This document shows, one piece after another, positions 1 through 10,440 of a stretch of DNA of 64,000 bases. How positions within the stretch are numbered: the stretch's first letter is position 1; every line of letters starts with the position of its first letter. This DNA is from Ditylenchus dipsaci (lineage: Eukaryota > Nematoda > Chromadorea > Rhabditida > Anguinidae). Under the pieces are notes generated by a model. It was not told where the DNA came from and did no database searches. It was given only the letters and a program-made list of their open reading frames with translations. Both the position numbers and the translations under genes were made by a program. The stretch covers positions 186,001 through 250,000 of the forward strand of contig SADC01000865.1 in assembly GCA_004194705.1 (NCBI GenBank). The letters are read 5' to 3'.

Positions 1-1823
1 AACCCAGGCAATTTAGCTGCCCAAGTCAGTGTGGTCAGTCGAGAATTAGTGGAAGGCTGGATTAAATACAAACTGCAAGTGGGGACAGTCTTCAAACGAC
101 GAAGTGATTCGATCAAAATGCGTCGAGGTATCCAACACAACTTCTGGCTGTCCAATGCAATGGTCATTTGCAAATGTCCAAAGCTGAAGATCGGCAAGAA
201 GTACCTACTAATGGGTATGTTTTTTGGAAAATTCATGATGGAAAAGTGTTTTAATATCGAGTTTTAGGAAGAGATGACATGAATAAAGCTGGCCACCCAG
301 GCATTGTTTTTAATAGGTAAGGTGTATGACTGTAAGATTGATTCGAGTGATAGATTCTGAGACAATGGTACATTTAGGGCCGAGTTTAAGTCCTTAATGT
401 CAAGTTGTTTGAACACTTACTGCATGCTTCTCGGAACTGCTTCAAAATATAGACAAAGAAATTTATATCGTTCACCACGTCCTACATATTAGAATTGTGT
501 TATCCGGTCCATATACTATATCCGACTATATATATGGTAAATTGAAATTCTAATTCTACAGTTAGATTTTTTACAAGTTCCTTCATTATTTTTTTCACAG
601 CCAGTCCAATTAATTGACTGTGAATTTCTGCCGTGATTTAAAAGTGAGGTTTTGCTTACAGTTGACCACATATTTTGTCATTCAGCTTTTCATTCATAAT
701 TAACCTTAAAATTGACTAAAGTCGAACCTCTTTTAACCACCACTCTAGGCGACCGCCCTTAGGGTGGCGGTTAACTGAGGAATCAGATGACGGGAATAGG
801 CCAATCTCATCCAAATGAAGAAAATTTCGCGTGGCTGTTAACCGAGGGTGGTGGTTAAGTGGGTGGCGGATAACCGTGGTTCGACTGTATTTATAGCAGG
901 GATGTGATCCATTCTTATTAATAAGATTTGTTATTTTTTCGGTACTCCAAATCCTATTTATTTTTAAGAATTTTACGTCAAAATCTTATTTTTTAACACA
1001 AAGAAGGCAATAAGCACTGGTTAAAATGGCATATTTCGCCGAAAATACCCTAAAATCTTCTTATTTTCAAAATTTTGAGATCTCATGGCTGATTTATAGT
1101 TGTTGTCAGTGTTGTGAGTGGCACCGGTGCGGCTCCGGCACCGGTCGCTCACGGCACCGCGCCGGTGCCGTGAGCTGGTGCCGGTGCCGAAATTTTTGAG
1201 AGTCGGTGCCGTGAGCCGGTGCCGAAATTTTCAGGGTCAGTGCCATGAGCCGGTGCCGGTGCTGCAATTTTCAAAGTCGGTGCCGTGAGCTGGTGCCGGT
1301 GCCGGATTTTTAAGGTCGGTGTAGTAAATCGGTGCCGGTGCCGAAATTCCAAAAAAAAATGAAATTACATCGGTGCGGCACCGGCACCAGGCAGCTCACG
1401 GCACCGCACCGGTGCCGTGAGCTGCCTGGTGCCGAAAATTTTTCGGTCGGTGCCGTGAGCTGGTGCCGGTGCCTGAATTTTCACGATCGGTGCCGTGAAC
1501 CGGTGCCGAAATTTTGGGGGTCGGTGCCGTGAGCTGGTGCCGGTGCCTGAATTTTCACGATCGGTGCCGTGAACCGGTGCCGAAATTTTTGGGGTCGGTG
1601 CCGTGAGCTGGTGCCGGTGCCGCAATTCTAAGATTTACAACACTGGTTGTTGTGCACAGTTTATCATCTGTTTTGCAGATATACCATAATGATGGAGTGG
1701 AATGAAGACTTGATAGATAAACTCGATCGCTTTTCTCGGCGCAACCACCAGTGCGCTTCTAATGCCTACTCCATCTCGGCAGTGGTCAGAAAACAAGAAG
1801 ACGGAAGTGAGCGCAAATACTAG
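1..1823 (+). CDS. Netrin, C-terminal (NTR/C345C) end of the gene
   Basis: Netrins are secreted axon-guidance proteins; this is the C-terminal NTR module. Three exons read in one frame: 1-214, 268-316 and 1679-1823, ending in TAG. The first exon contains a basic RRG turn and the motif CKCPKLKIGKKYLLMG, which matches the netrin C345C domain. The second encodes GIVFN and the third MEWNEDLIDKLDRF followed by an Arg/Lys-rich tail, the usual netrin ending. Introns start GTATGT and GTAAGG and end in AG; phases 1 and 2 agree across both junctions. The gene enters from outside the window, so laminin-type and EGF domains are not seen. The last intron (1362 bases) holds a pogo-like miniature element and the CGGTGCC minisatellite. 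A possible AATAAA lies at 1988-1993. Family assignment is firm; the paralogue is not determinable. Confidence 0.9.
719..887. mobile_element. CAGTCGA-type miniature element in the netrin intron
   Basis: Inverted ends (GTCGAACCTC at the left, GGTTCGACTGT at the right) enclose a sequence where the word GTGGCGGTTAAC appears on both sides of a central GGCGACCGCCCTTAGGG. It has no coding capacity. It belongs to the same group as 2525-2686 and is probably moved by a pogo-like transposase. Confidence 0.75.
1118..1627. repeat. GC-rich CGGTGCC minisatellite with a perfect hairpin
   Basis: About 500 bases of imperfect units built on GGTGCCGTGAGCTGGTGCC and GGTGCCGAAATTTT. The units keep one orientation except at 1382-1434, where two perfect 25-base inverted arms (1382-1406 and 1410-1434) surround a 3-base spacer. 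The whole array lies inside the last netrin intron. Open frames across it on both strands are periodic by-products, not genes. Confidence 0.9.
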
Positions 1824-2524
1824 ATGTCACCCACTTACTCCGTCCCATGTGGTCATCACAACAATATCCAAGTCATGGATTAATATAAATTCAATATAGC
1901 TGCAAATTTCTCTTACATTTTCTTGTTCGAAACAAATACTCGCAAAGTATTGAAATACGAAGCCAAAGTTGAATGCTTTTATTAAATAATAAATTCCCTA
2001 TATTTTCTGCCTCATTATTTCGATGTACCCTCCTCATTCGGGGACTAGCACAGTTTGCGTCGACGCAAACTATAGTTTTAGTTTGGTTGAACAAGATACT
2101 TATTTGTTGCCTGAACTTTTTTCTTCTAAACCAGTCCGACATAAAATTTTAACCGAAATTATGAATAGGAATCACGCAACAGGAATTCCAAAAGATGCCT
2201 AGTTTCTGGCTTATGACTAAAAGTGGGAGCGTTGAGATTTATAATGGTGACGGATCTACATTAGTTCATATCTCAAAAACTAAGAATCTTTTTGAAATTC
2301 GAGTATTCTGCTGAGTAATTCGGATTGCTGACAAGAAAAAGTTCACACATAAATAGACACTTTTATTTAACCAGTGTGTCGACTCGAATGTGCTTTTCCT
2401 CTCACTTGCTTTAACTTGCTTGCATGTATTTATTTGTCAGATTTGCTAATAAAAATTAATATTTGTGGCATGTATTAGAGTGAAATCAACTGTAAACTTG
2501 ATTGAAAATTGAGTATGTCGTCTA
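1824..2524. other. Netrin 3' flank
   Basis: AT-rich sequence after the netrin stop. AATAAA at 1988-1993 could be the polyadenylation signal. I see no other gene or repeat here. Confidence 0.4.
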
Positions 2525-2686
2525 CAGTCAAATCTCGTTTAACCACCACTGAAAAAATTCTGGGGCCGGCCTCAGGGTGGCGGATAACTTGAGGGTCAGA
2601 TGACGGAGAAAAGAATAACCTCAGCCAAATAAAGTAAATTTAGGGTGGCGGTTAATCGAGCGTAGGGAATAACCGAGGTTTGACTG
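2525..2686. mobile_element. CAGTCGA-type miniature element
   Basis: Begins CAGTCAAATCTCGTTTAACC and ends GGTTTGACTG, with TA on both sides as expected for a TA target duplication. The centre reads GGGGCCGGCCTCAGGGTGG. It is a sibling of 719-887. Confidence 0.8.
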
Positions 2687-2784
2687 TATAGTGATAGCTA
2701 GTTGAGAAGGCCCGTGAATAGAAAGATACTGAAAAGAAAGATAAAGGCCCGTGAATAAAAAGATATCCTAACATTTTTTGAGAC

Positions 2785-3043
2785 AGGTCAGTTCGCCCAC
2801 GACCAGTTCGCCCCGGTCAGTTCGCCCCAAGATCAGTTCGCCCCGTTTTTAAAATGACCATTATGTCACAAAAAACAAACCCAAACTTATTTTTTTAACT
2901 TTTTTGTAGTTCGAAAACATGTTTGAGTCCGTCCTAACATACGCTGGCCTACCCTTTCCTAAGCCTAAGCCTAAATAAAATCGGGGCGAACTGATCGTGG
3001 GGCGAACTGACCGGGGCGAACTGATCATGGGGTGAACTGATCC
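2785..3043. mobile_element. Element with inverted GGTCAGTTCGCCCC word arrays
   Basis: Four copies of the 14-base word GGTCAGTTCGCCCC (with variants) lie at 2785-2850. Four inverted copies (GGGGCGAACTGACC) lie at 2980-3043. About 130 bases of unrelated sequence separate them. No transposase is present. The design matches other word-array elements in this window. Confidence 0.7.
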
Positions 3044-3261
3044 TACACCCATTATTTTATAAGGCTATTTAAGTAAATTTTCAACCCTAAGAAAAAAAAT
3101 GTTCCGAGAGTTGAGGATAGAACTGAAACCACTAATCAAGTTTCAGCACCGAAGGCTCTGTGGATGATGCCATTTTCTTTGACTCTCTATAAGCATACAC
3201 TTCTAAGCATATCTAGCCAAGGAGTGCCAAGAAGAGAGTGTTTTTAATTTTAGATGTCACT

Positions 3262-3329
3262 AGCCGGATTTGAACTCGAGACACTTTTTTTATAATTGTA
3301 CTGCTCTACCGACTGAGCTATGCGTGCTT
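3262..3329 (-). repeat. tRNA-like sequence (pseudogene or SINE head)
   Basis: On the minus strand an A-box-like TAGCTCAGTCGGTAGAGC is followed about 35 bases later by a B-box-like GAGTTCAAATCC. The acceptor and T stems do not pair well, so this is a tRNA-derived remnant rather than a working tRNA. Confidence 0.5.
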
Positions 3330-3503
3330 TCAAGCTCAAGTCACAAAATCAGATTTATATTACAAAAGTTTTACTAAAAATAGTTATTTTAAAACGGTAG
3401 ATTTTTCTCATTTATTCCTGTTTTGTGGTAAGGGCATCTAGGAATGATCATATTTAAATGTTAGTGACTGAATATAGTTGGAAATTTTCTCAACTAACCC
3501 AAG

Positions 3504-3580
3504 TGTTCGGTGGTATAGTGGATTGATTTCAGGTTTCTAACAATTAATACGTTTAAAGTTCGAGTCCCCTAGGGTGAGAG
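3504..3580 (+). repeat. tRNA-like sequence (pseudogene or SINE head)
   Basis: Plus strand: TCGGTGGTATAGTGG resembles the D-arm of Gly/Glu/Asp tRNAs and AAGTTCGAGTCCCC resembles a T-arm. The acceptor stem is not convincing. Confidence 0.5.
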
Positions 3581-3810
3581 CCTCATTTCCATCCAAAGCA
3601 TTCCTTTGAGTGTATTTGGCGTGAGTTCTCAAAAATTATAATGTGCGTCAATGCAGGTTCGGAACTTTCAATGCTCTGTTACCTCACCTCTCTGCTCTAC
3701 AATCTTTTTCAAAAAATTTGGTCTTTTGGGCATTTGGGCTTTTACGAAATTTCGGTTAAACTTTTATATCGGGCTTTTTGTATTCTTATCAAGCTAATTT
3801 AAATGGAAAA

Positions 3811-4340
3811 AAACTGAGGTTCTTATGCGTTATCCGGACCACCTCTAATTATGGAGCGGCGAAAATTGCGCGCCGGAAAATTGCGCACCAACTTTTTTCT
3901 TTTAGTCAAAAAGACAAATTTTCAAAAAATTTGTTTAAAAGTGATGACATTATCAGGTAGCCCCACGATTCTAGTTTCTTATAAGGTATCATTTGTTAAA
4001 ACATGCTCGCAAAATATGGCACAAAAAACTAAGACTATGAAACAAATCAGAAAAAAGTGATTATTTTCTGTTTTGTTTGATACTTCCAGTTTTTTGTGCC
4101 ATATTTTGCGAGCATGTTCTAACAAATGATACCTTATAAGAAACTAGAATCGTGGGGCTACCTGATAATGTCATCACTTTTAAACAAATTATTTGAAAAT
4201 TTGTCTTTTTGACTAAAAGAAAAAAGTTGGCGCGCAATTTTCCGGCGCGCAATTTTCGCATCTCCCTAATTATACTCTAATTATATATCTAATTATATGA
4301 ATTAGAGGTAGTCCGGATAACGCATAAGAACCAAAACTGA
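3811..4340. mobile_element. Nested foldback element
   Basis: The outer inverted ends contain TTCTTATGCGTTATCCGGAC (left, from 3820) with its complement near 4308-4330. Just inside are AT-rich spacers and a second, longer pair of nearly identical arms: 3855-4035 and 4080-4260, both carrying AAAATTGCGCGCCGGAAAATT. The arms would form one very long hairpin. No protein is encoded; the two short open frames are the same sequence read from either arm. Confidence 0.85.
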
Positions 4341-4863
4341 TAAACTTCATCAACTTTTGTTTTGTTTATAGTGTTAGCCATTCTGGCTAGTAAAAACTTC
4401 AAGTTTTGTGACCATTCAATTTGTGACCAAAGTCAATCCATCTTACAAACTTCCAAGGCGCGATCGTAAGTATGCAAAGCTGATCAAAGCAGAATTCGAT
4501 CGAGTGCAGAAGTCCTTTCCCTCAAATTCCGTGTCTTAAACTGTGGGCTTCAAATGTTGCATCCGCAAATGTCAATATTTAAATATCGATCCATATATAA
4601 CGAGATCTGAATATCTACTCCTACAAATTTTGGATTTTTAAGCCTAATTTAATTTAGTCAGATTTGTGTGAAATATACCGTATTTTCTCTATTAATGAAC
4701 CCCTATCTAATAATGAACCCCTCTCTAATAATGAACCCCTCCAGCAAGAGGTTGAAAAATAATGAACCCCTCTCTAATAATGAACCCCCCCCTTCCCTCA
4801 TAGTAACTGAAAGAAGACGATTGACACAAAGCATAAATTTTTATTCATTCACTATCAAAGATC

Positions 4864-6687
4864 TCAAACACCAACAAGGAATTCTACATCATCTGGAAGA
4901 TTATCCAGATTAACTTCGTTCTCATCGTCAGACATTCCGGCTCCTTCCTCGTCGTTGCAACCATCTTGCGCCAATTGCTCCGGTCGAATGCTCTTGAGTA
5001 GCTCCAGACCTCTAGTACCGATTGATCCCTCCGCCTTGAAGCATCCAATTTTGTCGTCTCCTGATCCATCCGTCGGTATCGTGAGCGCGCACACTGAAAA
5101 CACACAATAATCAAAGCTCACACTATACCAAAGATAAACCTTCAAAAGATTTAATGATCATCTCTTTGCTGAGGTCCTGCCAAGCGCGATCCACCCAATC
5201 CAAGACCACTTCCAATAACGGTGCTTTCGGGTTTCCTGCAGCCGTGAATTCTTGCCGATCTCCGTTGCTCATCCAAGTGGCGTAATAGAGGCGAATCTTT
5301 TCCTTGAAGGGCTTGTTCCAGCAGACATCTGGGGCCTGAGAGAGATAATAATTGAAGAAAGCATTAAAATGTAAAAAGGTACCTGGATGAACTTTGTACA
5401 ACCTCCTGGAATGTAAGCCGGTTCCACTTTTAACTCCTTCAGCACTGCATTGGTAGCCAAGCTTTTGTGACATCGGAAAGCATCCCACACCAACAATCGT
5501 TTTCCCGAGAATGGTCCTCCACCGATAATTTTTCGCAAGTAGTCATCCGTCGAGGAGTCATCCATCCACACCGATCCTGCCCAGTTAATGATGAGCTTAC
5601 CCTTAAATTGATTGACGACAGTAGGAATTGGGCGCTTCCTCTTAACCATGACATACGGCAGCACCTTCTTTCCGTCGGATCGAGCAGTTAGGCAGACCGT
5701 GACTCGCATCTTCTCATGGCCAGTAGTGACGACGGTTACCTAAAAGAACGGTTACAAAACAGTCCAGTAAATCAATAAACCACTCACATCCTTGGCTCCT
5801 TTCGTCTCGATACATGTGTTCTCCGGGCAGTCAAACCACACTGCTGTTTCATCCATGGTAATTATGGAATCGAACTTCATGACCTTGCGCCTCTGCTCCA
5901 CGTGCACAACAAACTTGGCTACGACCTCAGCGTAATTCTCTGGCGGTTTTTGGGCTGTGGTTGTCACTCGGCGAAGTACAAAGTCGTGGCGCTTTAGAAA
6001 TGAATTTAGCCATCCAATTGAAGCCTAAACACACAGCTTTAACATTGCAAGTATCTGTTGATTACCAACCTTGATGTCTGTTCCACGGAAGATCTGGGCT
6101 GCTTTGTTGGTGATGATCGCCCTCGATACAGGCATCTTATTCTCACGCATATTCCTGACCCATTTTGCTAGCTCCACACCCAATTCTGGATTGTTCACAG
6201 ATCTACCTCCTCCGTCGAGTCGCTTCCGTTTGGATCCTCCTGCTGTACTTCTAAAAGTGATGAAAAAAAGGTCACAGTTAATGAGAAATTAATAAACACT
6301 TGCATTTGTTGCCGAATAGTTGTTTCTTTTGCCATCCATCGTTTGATCAAAATTCTCTCCACATGGAATTTCCTAGCCGCTGAGTGGATGGAATTTTTCT
6401 TGGCCCATTCGATAGCTTCTATTTTAGTTGTCGCTTCATTGGGTCTTTGACGCTTGCACTTTACTGTTGATCCTTCATCATCGTGCAGTTGTAGCTCTTC
6501 GATCTAGAAAATTTTCGTAATACGGTATTAACTAAAGAAGTGTGTACATCAAAAAGCTAACCTCTTGACCATCGGCATCCTGTCCTATTTGCTCTTCTTC
6601 ATCTCGCAGAATGGCCTCGCGCTCCAAGTTGTTGATTGATTCTTGCAGGGCCTCCCTCTGCGCTTGCTGATCTTCGTCTAAGCTCAT
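4864..6687 (-). CDS. Pogo/Tigger (CENP-B-like) transposase, 508 residues, apparently intact
   Basis: DDE transposase expected to cut and paste its own element at TA sites in the nucleus. Exons: 6687-6562, 6503-6304, 6250-6070, 6024-5788, 5739-5383, 5335-5140 and 5093-4864. They sum to 1527 bases, an exact multiple of three with no internal stop. The N-terminus is acidic. Residues about 60-190 carry two helix-turn-helix stretches (AIEWAKKNSIHSAARKFHV, and WVRNMRENKMPVSRAIITNK). The catalytic Asp residues are in TMDETAVWF, in LLVWDAFRCHKS, and in APDVCWNKPFK 36 residues after the second (35 between). Six junctions agree in phase; the 6304/6250 intron needs a GC donor (GCAAGT). The tail is acidic. 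Likely autonomous, but expression is unknown. Confidence 0.88.
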
Positions 6688-6829
6688 CTAAAAGGAGCAA
6701 GATGATCATCGAATAACAACAAAGTACACAACAGCTATTGAACAACAGACACAACTTTACTGTTGAAAATGATTAGACAGTCTGCAAAACACTTTCGCGG
6801 CTCAAAATTTTTCGGTGACTTTGCGGTTA

Positions 6830-7008
6830 CAGTCGAGTCTCGATTTAACGTACCCCCTGGGGACCGGCCCTAGGGGTACGTCAAATCGAGGGGTACGTTA
6901 TATCGGGGGTAAATTTGACGGAGTTTATTATTGGAGGGACCGGCCCTAGGGGTACGTTAAATCGAAGGGTACGTTAAATTAGGGGTACGTTAAATCGAGA
7001 CTCGACTG
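6830..7008. mobile_element. CAGTCGA-type miniature element nested in the Tigger transposon
   Basis: Ends are CAGTCGAGTCTCGATTTAAC and GTTAAATCGAGACTCGACTG with TA on both sides. The word GGGGTACGTTAAATCGA is repeated on both sides of the centre. GGGACCGGCCCTAGGGGTAC occurs twice. Its insertion is younger than the host transposon. Confidence 0.85.
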
Positions 7009-7127
7009 TAGTTGTTTGTAAAATAATGAACCCCTATCTAATAATGAACCCCTCTCTAATAATGAACCCCCTCCGAGAGAGGTTGAAAAATAATGAACCC
7101 GGGTTCATTAATAGAGAAAATACGGTA

Positions 7128-7858
7128 AGCCAAATAGTAGGTGTAAATTAAAAAATCAGTGTAAAATAAAATTAGAAACTGGAGAAATGCCAAATCAATA
7201 TGCAAAATCAATATTTTGCATCAGTGTTTTTTCAGTTTTTCAACTCCGACGAGTTCTACCACTTTTGCTTTCTTGATTTTGGATGACCACTCAAAAATCT
7301 GGAGATTAATACAGAAATTTTTCGATTTCCGAGAATAAATGGCTCGTTCAGGAACTTGGAGTCGGAGTAAGGGGTGTAATTACACCCGCACAAATTAGCA
7401 AGCAAGGAACAGCACAAGTGATGCGGTACGTGCTATGTGGCTGATGTGTTGCTCTTCAGCCCAGGCGAAGCTCTTGTGGATGCCATCAGTGAGAAGAAGA
7501 AATGGTGATACAACCGCTTTTCGGAATACTAAAGATTATTATTATTTTAAATGTATTCTGTGCAGTCTGTTTGCTGGCTAATAACTGTGAACAAATCAAA
7601 ATTAAATAAGAGTGGGAGTAGTTTTCATGAAAAAAAAAATTCACTAGTCTTCACTACATCCACACACATTTGATTCGACGCCTCTTTTTGTACTTTCAAT
7701 TGAAAAGAGAATGACTCCACGACCAAAGCTCGGAAAAAACAGAGCTACAACATTTCTGAATCTGTTTAGCAGTCAATAATTTAAACACGCAAAATTTCTT
7801 GAACAATAATAAAAAAATACAAACGTTCCTTTACTTCAAATTTATTGAGGGAGAACAG
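7128..7858. other. Gap between the transposon and the SF3B4-like gene
   Basis: AT-rich, no gene recognised. The downstream flank of the minus-strand SF3B4-like gene would lie here. Confidence 0.3.
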
Positions 7859-9277
7859 TCACCGAACTAGGGACAATGCAAACACATCACAACAGAACAC
7901 AACGAGAAGGTTCGAGATTTCAAAAGATTTTTCCACTGACTTTTTTAGGAACGCATTGCTGCAAATGAGGTAGATGGAGGTGGCGGCGTTGGTGCTTAAA
8001 ATTGTTTGTGCGAGCGCTACACGAGCTAAAAGAAAATTACCACTCATCATTGAAGGAGGGGGCGGAGGAGGAGCAAAATCCACAGCAGTATGAAAGATGA
8101 GCCGCCCATCTGGCCCATAATTGCAGTAGGAGGCTGCGGTGGAGGAGGAGGCGGAATTGAAGTCCTTGCTGAAAAAACAACATTTAATTAAAATTTTCTA
8201 ATAACATCAGAACAATAATGACGTACTCATTGGAGGAGGAGGCGGGAACATTCCAGATACATATTGAGGTGGTCGCATAGACGGTTGAACTATTCCCTTT
8301 CCCGGCATTTGCATTGTAGGCATTTGAAGAACAGCATACATTCCCGGCATTCCTTGCATCCCTTGCTGCATAGTCTGCATTCCTGGCGAACTATGCTGCA
8401 TCCCTTGCATCTGAGGAGGTGCCATCCCACCAAGTGCACCGATCTCCATCATCGGAGGCATGGGAGGAGCCATAGACACTGGTCTTAAAATTATTGATTA
8501 ATAAAAAGTACCGTTATCAAAAATAACATCTCAACCTCAAACCAGGGATATCCGAAAAGACTTAATGAGGTCGATCGTTCGGGAAGAGAGGATTCTCAGC
8601 AGCCAACAGTCGTTCAGCAGCGGTACCGTGTCTTTTGCCTTTGGTGTCCTTTTTGAAAGCATAGGAACAAGTAATGGGTCGATTACAGAGATACTGTCCA
8701 TTCATAGCTAAATAGGTATGTAAAGATGCATAGAGAAAAACTTATATGCACTCTACCTTTCAACGCCAAATCTGAAGCCTCAAAAGATGCAAAGTTTACA
8801 AACGCAAAACCCTTGCTGTTGCCAGTATCGGTGTCACGTATAATTTTAGGCACCTAAGAAGGAAATATAGAAAAAATAAAGTATCAAAAAATTCAGCCTG
8901 ATAGACATAGGTCCTGACTAGCTGTGTCTATTGGGTAATTGTTTTTAAGAATTTTTCCAAAAAAAATATCGCTAAAATAAATTTCCATAGTCGAACTTAG
9001 AAAAGTCCCCAAAGTAGCCAGCTAGTCCCGACCATAGTGCTTCAAATTGTAACCTACCTGGAGAATGACACCAAAGGCAGAAAAGGTATCGAAAAGCAGC
9101 TTTTCCTCTACTTCAGCGTCAAGATTCCCGACAAATAGATTGGCGCCCACATCCATGTTCTTCTCATTAGCAGACGCTTTGTTGACTTTGTCAGGTTCGC
9201 CATACATCTTGATCATGTTCATGATTTTGATTGAGTAGTCAGCATCCTCTTCACCCATGAACTCAACAAAACCAAAT
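7859..9277 (-). CDS. SF3B4: Splicing factor 3B subunit 4 (SF3B4/SAP49)-like, 5' exon missing, in-frame stop
   Basis: SF3B4 is the U2 snRNP SF3b subunit that binds pre-mRNA near the branch site. Minus-strand exons: 9277-9058 (end of RRM1 from FGFVEF, then the start of RRM2 with [20 protein letters not shown]), 8853-8757 ([18 protein letters not shown]), 8707-8536 ([20 protein letters not shown], then [11 protein letters not shown]), 8483-8227 or 8223 (Met/Pro/Gln-rich) and about 8168-7859 (proline runs). Phases match with canonical sites. After DRPH the frame has TAA (8564-8562) where the family has Gln, yet the frame stays open beyond it with family-like residues (VFSDIP). As written, the protein stops about 12 residues after RRM2. 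The exon for the first half of RRM1 was not found up to 13 kb. It may be a recent pseudogene, a short isoform or a base error. The last exon's frame is uncertain. Confidence 0.85.
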
Positions 9278-9631
9278 CTAAAAAAGGTAAAGTCAGATTT
9301 GGAAAATACGGAGTGTCCCAAGAATTTCCTGCAATTTGAAATGGTCATAACTTTGTTAAAGGGGCATACCAGCGCGTTACACCGCGTGTTCGTGTTATTT
9401 TTTCGATCACCTTTTGGGATGCCGAGAGAGTGCCTTTTCAAAATAAAATTTATTCATAAAATAGCAACAAACAATAAAAAAATTGCAAAAAAGTTCGGCT
9501 CACCCTGAGACTGGCATCAATTTTTCTGATATCAATTGATTCTGGCAAAAATTAATTCTGGCAAAAATTCAAACTGACAATAATTTGTCTTGACCAGATT
9601 TTTTTCGAATAAAACTTATATTGTCGGAAAA

Positions 9632-9857
9632 GGCTGTACCCCGAAATTTAAGCGGCGATTGCTAAGTGGTCGATTTGCTAAGCGGTCGTTTTGCTAAGAA
9701 AAAAATTTAAGCGCGAATTTGCTAAGAATTCACAATTTAAGCGCCAATTTGCTAAATGGTCGTTTTGCTAAGAATTTTTTTGCTAAGTAGTTGTTTTGAT
9801 AAAGATATTGTTTGTTAAGCTACATCTTCTTCAGTTCGGCTTAATTTCGGGGTACAG
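9632..9857. mobile_element. Foldback element with TTTGCTAAG word arrays
   Basis: The left end reads GGCTGTACCCCGAAATTTAA, and the right end carries the near-complement TTAATTTCGGGGTACAG. The interior repeats the word TTTGCTAAGNGGTCG. A one-sided array of the same family in the opposite orientation lies at 11085-11238. Confidence 0.7.
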
Positions 9858-9935
9858 ACCTTAAAACCCAAACGGTTCAATCCAAAATCATGTTCTAAAA
9901 ACGGTTTTAATTGAATCGGGGTCTCCTACTCTGGA

Positions 9936-10000
9936 CTGATTGCACCCAGAGGGATTCGAACCAGTAACTTTGGTGATGAGTATATGGACCTCTTCGCCAA
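9936..10000 (-). repeat. tRNA-like sequence
   Basis: Minus strand: GAAGAGGTCC, then CTGGTTCGAATCCCTCTGGG, which looks like a tRNA T-arm with its B box. The 3' tail CTGGGTGCA recurs in other repeats here (27690, 10031). Probably tRNA-derived. Confidence 0.45.
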
Positions 10001-10027
10001 GTAAACACTCAAAATTACGATAAAAAA

Positions 10028-10440
10028 GGTATGCACCCAGGTGGATGCGAACCAGCATCCTCGGCGGTGGCTATCCAAGTGGTCGTCCACTTGGATCAAA
10101 AAATTTTTTTTTACGTTTTCGGTTTCCAAAACAATTTTCTGCACTAATTCGAGCATGCTGAAGATGGTTTGACAGTGGTAAAATCACGTTTTATCGATAA
10201 ATTTAGAGTTATTGCTAACGATTGATTTATCAAAATCAAGAATTCACGATAACTCAAAAATTTCTTGATAAAACGTGATTTTACCACTGTCAAACCATTT
10301 TCAGGATGCTCGAATTAGTGCAGAAAAATTGATTTGGAAACCTAAGGAAACCCACAATTTTTGATCCAAGTGGACGACCACTTGGATAGCCACCGCCGAG
10401 GATGCTGGTTCGAATCCACCTGGGTGCACGCTTTATTTTT
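10028..10440. mobile_element. Foldback element with tRNA-like ends
   Basis: Two arms of about 180 bases (10028-10210 and 10245-10440) are inverted copies. Each outer end carries a tRNA T-arm-like GGTTCGNATCCACCTGGG. Next comes an internal palindrome, CCAAGTGGTCGTCCACTTGG. The loop is about 30-40 bases. No coding capacity. Confidence 0.8.

Larger units (their letters stand above)
4678..7125 (-). mobile_element. Complete pogo/Tigger-type DNA transposon
   Basis: TA-flanked element. The left end reads CCGTATTTTCTCTATTAATG and the right end is its complement, CATTAATAGAGAAAATACGG. Inside each end lies a direct (not inverted) array of AATAATGAACCCCTCTCT words plus GAGGTTGAAAAA: 4690-4795 on the left and 7020-7100 on the right. 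These are likely transposase binding sites. Between them lies an uninterrupted seven-exon transposase on the minus strand. A CAGTCGA-type miniature element (6830-7008) is nested between the transposase start and the right end. Confidence 0.9.

Noticed and set aside
1149..1625. His/Arg/Pro-rich open frames over the CGGTGCC array
   Set aside because: Minisatellite translated in several frames, inside a netrin intron.
8047..8168. A frameshift in the SF3B4 proline-rich end
   Set aside because: An alternative donor four bases downstream (8223) lets the last exon be read in one open frame to 7859, so no indel is needed.
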